This document shows positions 6,261-9,929 of a stretch of 9,929 bases of DNA, one piece after another. The first letter of the stretch is position 1; the number at the start of each line of letters is the position of its first letter. This DNA comes from an uncultured Lachnospiraceae bacterium. Lineage in GTDB: Bacteria > Bacillota > Clostridia > Lachnospirales > Lachnospiraceae. The DNA lies in the NCBI GenBank assembly GCA_902463835.1, contig CABQGZ010000084.1, forward strand, positions 1 to 9,929, read 5' to 3'. Made by a program: the position numbers and the translations under genes. A model generated the notes under the pieces. It was given only the letters and a program-made list of their open reading frames with translations. It did no database searches and was not told the origin of the DNA.

Positions 6261-7994
6261 ATGAGTAACAGAGAAAGATCAGAGAGTAAGAATATCAGCA
6301 CATCCACTTCTTTGGATGATGAACAGAGAGTAAAGGTATTGTCGCCGGGAATGATGGTGGCCAAGCGGTTCTTTCGGAATCGGCTGGCCATGGTTGGGCT
6401 GGTGATCATCGTTTGTATGTTCCTCTTTTCTTTTGTGGGAGGGATGATTGCTCCTTACGGGGAGAAGGAAGTGTTCCGCACCATGGAGACAGCCATCAAG
6501 GATTACGCGGGAGCGGCGAAAAATATGGACTGGCAGTACAGTGTGGCGGAGGGAAAGGAATTTCCTGCGGCCGCCCAGGCGAGAGTGATCCTGGCCATCA
6601 ACCAGGGGGCAGAGAGCTTTGAGGCGGGCGGCGTCACATACGGATTGCTGGAAAAAAGCGATAACGTGTATTACATTGTTCAGGGGGCGGAGATCGCCAC
6701 GGTGACAACGCTGCGGGGAATGGCCAATTTCCGGGAGACGGTGGAGGGAGCCCTGAGTGACAATATAAAAGCAGCATACACAGCGGCGGTGGAGACCGGA
6801 CAGAAGGGATTTGAGGCGGACGGCGTACAGTACGCCATCAGTCAGAAGGGACGGACGGCAAGCATCAGTGTTGCGGAGGAGATTGCCATCGCAACCAAAT
6901 ATGTTTTTGCCACAGCCGCAGAGGGGACAGAGCTTTCTTTTGCATTCCAAAAAGCAGCCCTGGAGGCAATGGAAAATCATGCGGCAGCTCTGGAGGCAGA
7001 AGGTGTTACGTATACTCTGGAAGAAAATGAGGAGGGCGCGTTATTTTTAAAGGACAACAATGAGTACGCCATTGCCTCCTTCTATAAGATCAGTCCTGTT
7101 TCAGAGGGCGTGTTCCTCACCCTGGAATTCCGCGATGCGGTACTGTCCGCCATTGATGAGGAGGCGGATTCCTTTGTGTTCACGGATGTGGACGGAAAGG
7201 AGACGGAGTATGTGCTGAAGCGGAAAAATGAGCAGTATACTGTGAGAAGCTATGTAGAGACCCAGGTGAACGATGTGTACGCGGCACCCTCCAAAGCCCA
7301 TCCGCTGGGGACGGACGGCCATGGCATGGATCTGCTGACCCGACTGATGTTCGGCGGAAGAATCTCGCTGATGGTTGGATTTGTAGTTGTGATTCTGGAG
7401 ATACTGATTGGTGTGATCATGGGAGGTATCGCCGGATTCTTCGGCGGTTGGGTGGATACGCTGATCATGCGTATCGTGGATATTTTTTACTGTATTCCCA
7501 CCATGCCGCTGTATATTATCCTGGGTTCTATCATGGATTTCTGGAAGCTGGATCCTCAGATACGTATTTTCGTGCTGTGCGCTATGCTGGGACTTTTGGG
7601 CTGGGCCAGTGTTGCCAGAATGGTGCGCGGCCAGATCCTGTCCCTGCGGGAGCAGGAATTTATGACAGCTGCGGAAGCGCTGGGAATCAGTGTGCACAGA
7701 AGAATCTTTATTCATCTTGTGCCCAATGTAGTGCCGCAGCTGATCGTCATCGCAACCATGGGACTTGGAGATACGATCCTGACGGAAGCCACTTTGTCCT
7801 TCTTGGGGCTTGGCGTAAAATTCCCCTTTGCGTCCTGGGGCAATATTATCAATGCGGTAAACGATTCTTATGTTATGACGAATTTCTGGTTTGTTTGGGT
7901 TCCGGCCGGAATCCTGATCCTACTCACGGTGTTGGGCTTTAACTTTATCGGAGACGGACTTCGGGATGCGTTTGACCCAAAGATGAAGAGGTAG
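6261..7994 (+). CDS. Peptide-type ABC permease, OppC/DppC-like, with large extracytoplasmic repeat insert
   Basis: This is the second channel subunit: 577 residues against about 290-310 for ordinary OppC/DppC. The N-terminal OppC_N-like part is intact (RFFRNRLAMVGLVIIV, first membrane helix at about 42-64). Where the family normally continues within a few dozen residues to its conserved APS-HPLGTD-G-D motif, about 270 residues are inserted; the motif resumes at 342-357 (APSKAHPLGTD, then GHGMD) and 365-370 (GGRISL). The permease core is complete: membrane segments from about 370 onward and an EAA loop at 466-488 (EQEFMTAAEALGISV). TLSFLGLGV (511-519) and the terminal DAFDP are family-typical. 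By topology the insert faces outside. It consists of four repeats, listed separately. GAAGGAG at 6247-6253 sets the start, directly after the preceding stop. There is no sign of frameshift or of two fused genes, since the frame is uninterrupted. Confidence 0.93.
   Translation: MSNRERSESKNISTSTSLDDEQRVKVLSPGMMVAKRFFRNRLAMVGLVIIVCMFLFSFVGGMIAPYGEKEVFRTMETAIKDYAGAAKNMDWQYSVAEGKEFPAAAQARVILAINQGAESFEAGGVTYGLLEKSDNVYYIVQGAEIATVTTLRGMANFRETVEGALSDNIKAAYTAAVETGQKGFEADGVQYAISQKGRTASISVAEEIAIATKYVFATAAEGTELSFAFQKAALEAMENHAAALEAEGVTYTLEENEEGALFLKDNNEYAIASFYKISPVSEGVFLTLEFRDAVLSAIDEEADSFVFTDVDGKETEYVLKRKNEQYTVRSYVETQVNDVYAAPSKAHPLGTDGHGMDLLTRLMFGGRISLMVGFVVVILEILIGVIMGGIAGFFGGWVDTLIMRIVDIFYCIPTMPLYIILGSIMDFWKLDPQIRIFVLCAMLGLLGWASVARMVRGQILSLREQEFMTAAEALGISVHRRIFIHLVPNVVPQLIVIATMGLGDTILTEATLSFLGLGVKFPFASWGNIINAVNDSYVMTNFWFVWVPAGILILLTVLGFNFIGDGLRDAFDPKMKR
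6561..7265 (+). repeat. Four tandem protein repeats inside the OppC-like permease
   Basis: Four diverged units of about 60 residues lie at residues about 101-148, 165-212, 225-274 and 286-335. Each has an alanine-rich helix-like segment, then an FEA-GV-Y element, then a strand-like stretch with a late tyrosine or serine-isoleucine. The landmark recurs as FEAGGVTY (120-127), FEADGVQY (184-191), LEAEGVTY (244-251), and in degenerate form DGKETEY (311-317). The spacing is 64, 60 and about 66 residues. DNA identity is low except around this landmark, indicating old duplications. Confidence 0.75.
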
Positions 7995-8003
7995 GTGAGC
8001 AGT

Positions 8004-9170
8004 ATGGGATTATTTGAGAGTAAGAAGAAAAAAGGTGTGAATTACATTTCAGCGAAAGAATCCAGGCGAATTTCCAAAGAGAATCGTAAAATTACTGCTG
8101 AAATTGAGAAAAAGAGGAACCGCAGGAGCATTCCGAAGGAGGAATACATCACAAAGATGAAAAATCCCGGGAATGTGGTGGAATTCGACAATGTACACAC
8201 CTACTTTTTCACGGATATCGGAACGGTGAAGGCTGTGGACGGCGTGTCCTTTGATGTGCCCCGGGGAAAGACCGTGGGAATCGTGGGGGAATCCGGCTGT
8301 GGGAAATCGGTGACAAGCCTTTCCATGATGCAGCTGGTGCAGCGCCCCACCGGCCAGACGGTGGAGGGAGAGATCCGTTTTGACACGGGATCAGAGGTAT
8401 ATAATATTGTAAACACGCCGGTGAAGGAGATGCAGAAGCTTCGGGGAAATCAGATGGCCATGATCTTTCAGGAACCCATGACCTCCTTAAATCCGGTGTT
8501 CCGGATCGGGAATCAGGTGGACGAGGTGATCGCGCTCCACAATCCGGATATGACGAAGGAGCAGGTGAAGCAGAGAAGCATCGAGATGCTTAAAATGGTG
8601 GGTATTGCCAACAGTGAAGGCGTGTACAAAATGTATCCCCATGAGCTGTCCGGCGGCATGCGCCAGCGTGTGATGATCGCCATGGGACTTGCCTGCAATC
8701 CGAAGCTGATCGTGGCGGATGAGCCAACCACGGCGCTGGATGTGACGATTCAGGCACAGATTCTGGATCTTCTGCGGGACTTAAAGGATAAGATCAACAG
8801 CTCCATCATGTTGATCACCCACGATCTGGGCGTCATTGCGGAGATGGCGGATTACGTGGTGGTCATGTATGCAGGTCGTGTGGTGGAGAAGGGAACGGCC
8901 CAGGAGATCTTTGGGGATCCCCGCCATCCCTATACCATAGGCCTGATGAACTCCAAACCGGTGGTGGGTAAGAAGGTAGACAAGCTCTACAGCATTCCGG
9001 GAAAGGTTCCGAATCCCGTTGACATGCCCAACTACTGCTATTTTAAGGATCGGTGTGAGATGTGCATTGAGGCCTGCAATGGCCGGTATCCGGATGAGAT
9101 AAAGCTTTCCGATACTCATTACGTAAGCTGTTACCGTCATGTAAGCGACGCTGTAAAGGAGGGGGAATAA
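8004..9170 (+). CDS. ABC transporter ATPase, OppD/DppD-like, with iron-sulphur-type cysteine tail
   Basis: This is one of the two ATPases that drive the importer, 388 residues from ATG 8004. An in-frame GTG at 7995 touches the previous stop and would leave too little room for a ribosome binding site, whereas GAGGTAGGTGAG at 7988-7999 fits the ATG. All nucleotide-binding motifs are intact: Walker A GESGCGKS (95-102), Q-loop FQEPMTSLNP (Gln156), signature LSGGMRQR (215-222), Walker B LIVADE (235-240) and H-loop His273. The oligopeptide/HPY C-terminal region starts at HPY (308). It carries Cys345, Cys351, Cys354, Cys358 and Cys376 in the C-x5-C-x2-C-x3-C arrangement known to hold a [4Fe-4S] cluster in some DppD proteins. 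Unusually, about 50 strongly basic residues precede the ATPase domain (KKKK, RRISKENRK, EKKRNRRS). Confidence 0.95.
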   Translation: MGLFESKKKKGVNYISAKESRRISKENRKITAEIEKKRNRRSIPKEEYITKMKNPGNVVEFDNVHTYFFTDIGTVKAVDGVSFDVPRGKTVGIVGESGCGKSVTSLSMMQLVQRPTGQTVEGEIRFDTGSEVYNIVNTPVKEMQKLRGNQMAMIFQEPMTSLNPVFRIGNQVDEVIALHNPDMTKEQVKQRSIEMLKMVGIANSEGVYKMYPHELSGGMRQRVMIAMGLACNPKLIVADEPTTALDVTIQAQILDLLRDLKDKINSSIMLITHDLGVIAEMADYVVVMYAGRVVEKGTAQEIFGDPRHPYTIGLMNSKPVVGKKVDKLYSIPGKVPNPVDMPNYCYFKDRCEMCIEACNGRYPDEIKLSDTHYVSCYRHVSDAVKEGE

Positions 9171-9173
9171 TAT

Positions 9174-9929
9174 ATGGCAAAGGAAGAAAGAAATGACAAT
9201 ATTCTGGAGGTCAGCCATCTGAAAAAATACTTTCCGATCAAGGGCGGCATCGGTGCAAAGAAGGGTACGGTAAAGGCAGTGGATGATGTGAGCTTCACGA
9301 TTAAGCGTGGAACCACCATGGGGCTGGTAGGGGAATCTGGCTGTGGAAAATCCACCACTGGCCGCACGATACTGCGCCTGCTGGATAAGACGGAGGGCAC
9401 GGTGCTGTTCAACGGGCAGGATGTGCATAAGATGGACAAGAAGGAGCTGCGTGCCCTGCGTACCAAGATGCAGATCATCTTCCAGGATCCCTATTCCTCC
9501 CTGTCGCCAAGACTTCCCATCGGGGAGATCATCGGTGAGGCCGTGCGGGAACACCATATTGTCCCCAAGGAGGAGCATGACGCCTACATTACAAGGATCA
9601 TGAATGCCTGTGGTCTGCAGGAATACCACAAGGACCGGTATCCCCATGAGTTCTCCGGCGGCCAGCGGCAGCGTATCTGCATCGCCCGGGCCATTGCCGT
9701 GAATCCGGAGTTCATTGTCTGCGATGAGCCGGTCTCTGCCCTGGACGTCTCCATACAGGCCCAGGTCATCAATCTGTTGAAGGATCTGCAGAGAGAATTC
9801 AATCTGACGTATCTGTTCATATCCCACGACCTGTCGGTGGTGGAGCATATCTCCGATACGGTGGGCGTCATGTATCTGGGAGGATTGGTGGAGACCGGGA
9901 GGACGGAGGATATTTTTGATCATCCGCTG
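9174..9929 (+). CDS. ABC transporter ATPase, OppF/DppF-like (cut by window end)
   Basis: This is the partner ATPase of the preceding protein. 252 codons are visible and the frame is open at the right edge; the family usually has about 320 residues, so the C-terminal oligopeptide/HPY part is missing here. The start is ATG 9174, three bases after the previous stop, with AAGGAGGGGG at 9156-9165 as ribosome binding site. Motifs are intact: the KKYFPIKGG start of the domain, Walker A GESGCGKS (53-60), Q-loop FQDPYSSLSPR (Gln104), signature FSGGQRQR (160-167), Walker B FIVCDE (180-185), and SHDLSVV with H-loop His218. Unlike its partner it has no basic N-terminal extension. Confidence 0.95.
   Translation, partial: MAKEERNDNILEVSHLKKYFPIKGGIGAKKGTVKAVDDVSFTIKRGTTMGLVGESGCGKSTTGRTILRLLDKTEGTVLFNGQDVHKMDKKELRALRTKMQIIFQDPYSSLSPRLPIGEIIGEAVREHHIVPKEEHDAYITRIMNACGLQEYHKDRYPHEFSGGQRQRICIARAIAVNPEFIVCDEPVSALDVSIQAQVINLLKDLQREFNLTYLFISHDLSVVEHISDTVGVMYLGGLVETGRTEDIFDHPL

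Noticed and set aside
6279..6980. Reverse-strand open frame of 233 codons
   Set aside because: It lies inside the permease gene and has no ribosome binding site or domain.
8781..9923. Long open frame of 380 codons on the reverse strand
   Set aside because: It lies opposite two ATPase genes with complete motifs and codon pattern. Its own protein has no recognisable domain and is explained as a shadow of their codon use.
1..9929. CRISPR array, insertion sequence, integrase or phage genes
   Set aside because: I saw no regularly spaced direct DNA repeats, transposase or recombinase coding on either strand. Only indirect signs of mobility exist, on the left side.

Overview
The window looks like part of a Gram-positive, Firmicutes/Clostridia-type chromosome, most probably from a gut Lachnospiraceae relative. 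The reasons are strong AGGAGG-type ribosome binding sites, sigma-A-like promoters, a lipoprotein signal peptide on a family 5 solute-binding protein, an FRM2/CinD-type nitroreductase, and mixed low- and mid-GC coding. The family-level placement is inference; no taxonomic marker gene is present.

Left part (1-2253). It opens inside a visibly A/T-rich surface-type protein built of GLUG-like repeats, of which only the C-terminal 253 residues are present. After its stop lies a 220-base gene-free stretch that is unusually rich in base-paired structure: two hairpins, then a long-range 19-bp helix closing a 76-base interior with two further hairpins. This runs directly into a small 82-residue, cysteine-rich, single-membrane-segment protein. 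A good promoter and a leader with nested palindromes precede a monocistronic nitroreductase gene, which ends at a clear rho-independent terminator.

Right part (2254-9929). After a 305-base gene-free stretch with two promoter candidates and an operator-like palindrome come a four-helix membrane protein of unknown function and then a complete-looking peptide-type ABC importer operon, all on the + strand. Its order is substrate-binding lipoprotein (2846), OppB/DppB-type permease (5260), OppC/DppC-type permease (6261), OppD/DppD-type ATPase (8004) and OppF/DppF-type ATPase (9174, cut by the window end). An intercistronic hairpin separates the binding protein from the permeases, as expected if the binding protein is made in excess. 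The later genes are separated by only 3-14 bases.

How they work together. The lipoprotein captures a ligand (peptide-like by family; the real ligand is not readable from sequence) at the outer face of the membrane. The two permeases form the channel and the two ATPases power it. The unusual part is that two extracytoplasmic pieces are enlarged. The binding protein carries an extra block of about 150 residues. The OppC-type permease carries an insert of about 270 residues between its first and second membrane segments, made of four diverged tandem repeats of about 60 residues. These two may dock with each other. This is the most interesting biology in the window, together with the structured RNA-like region at 784-950.
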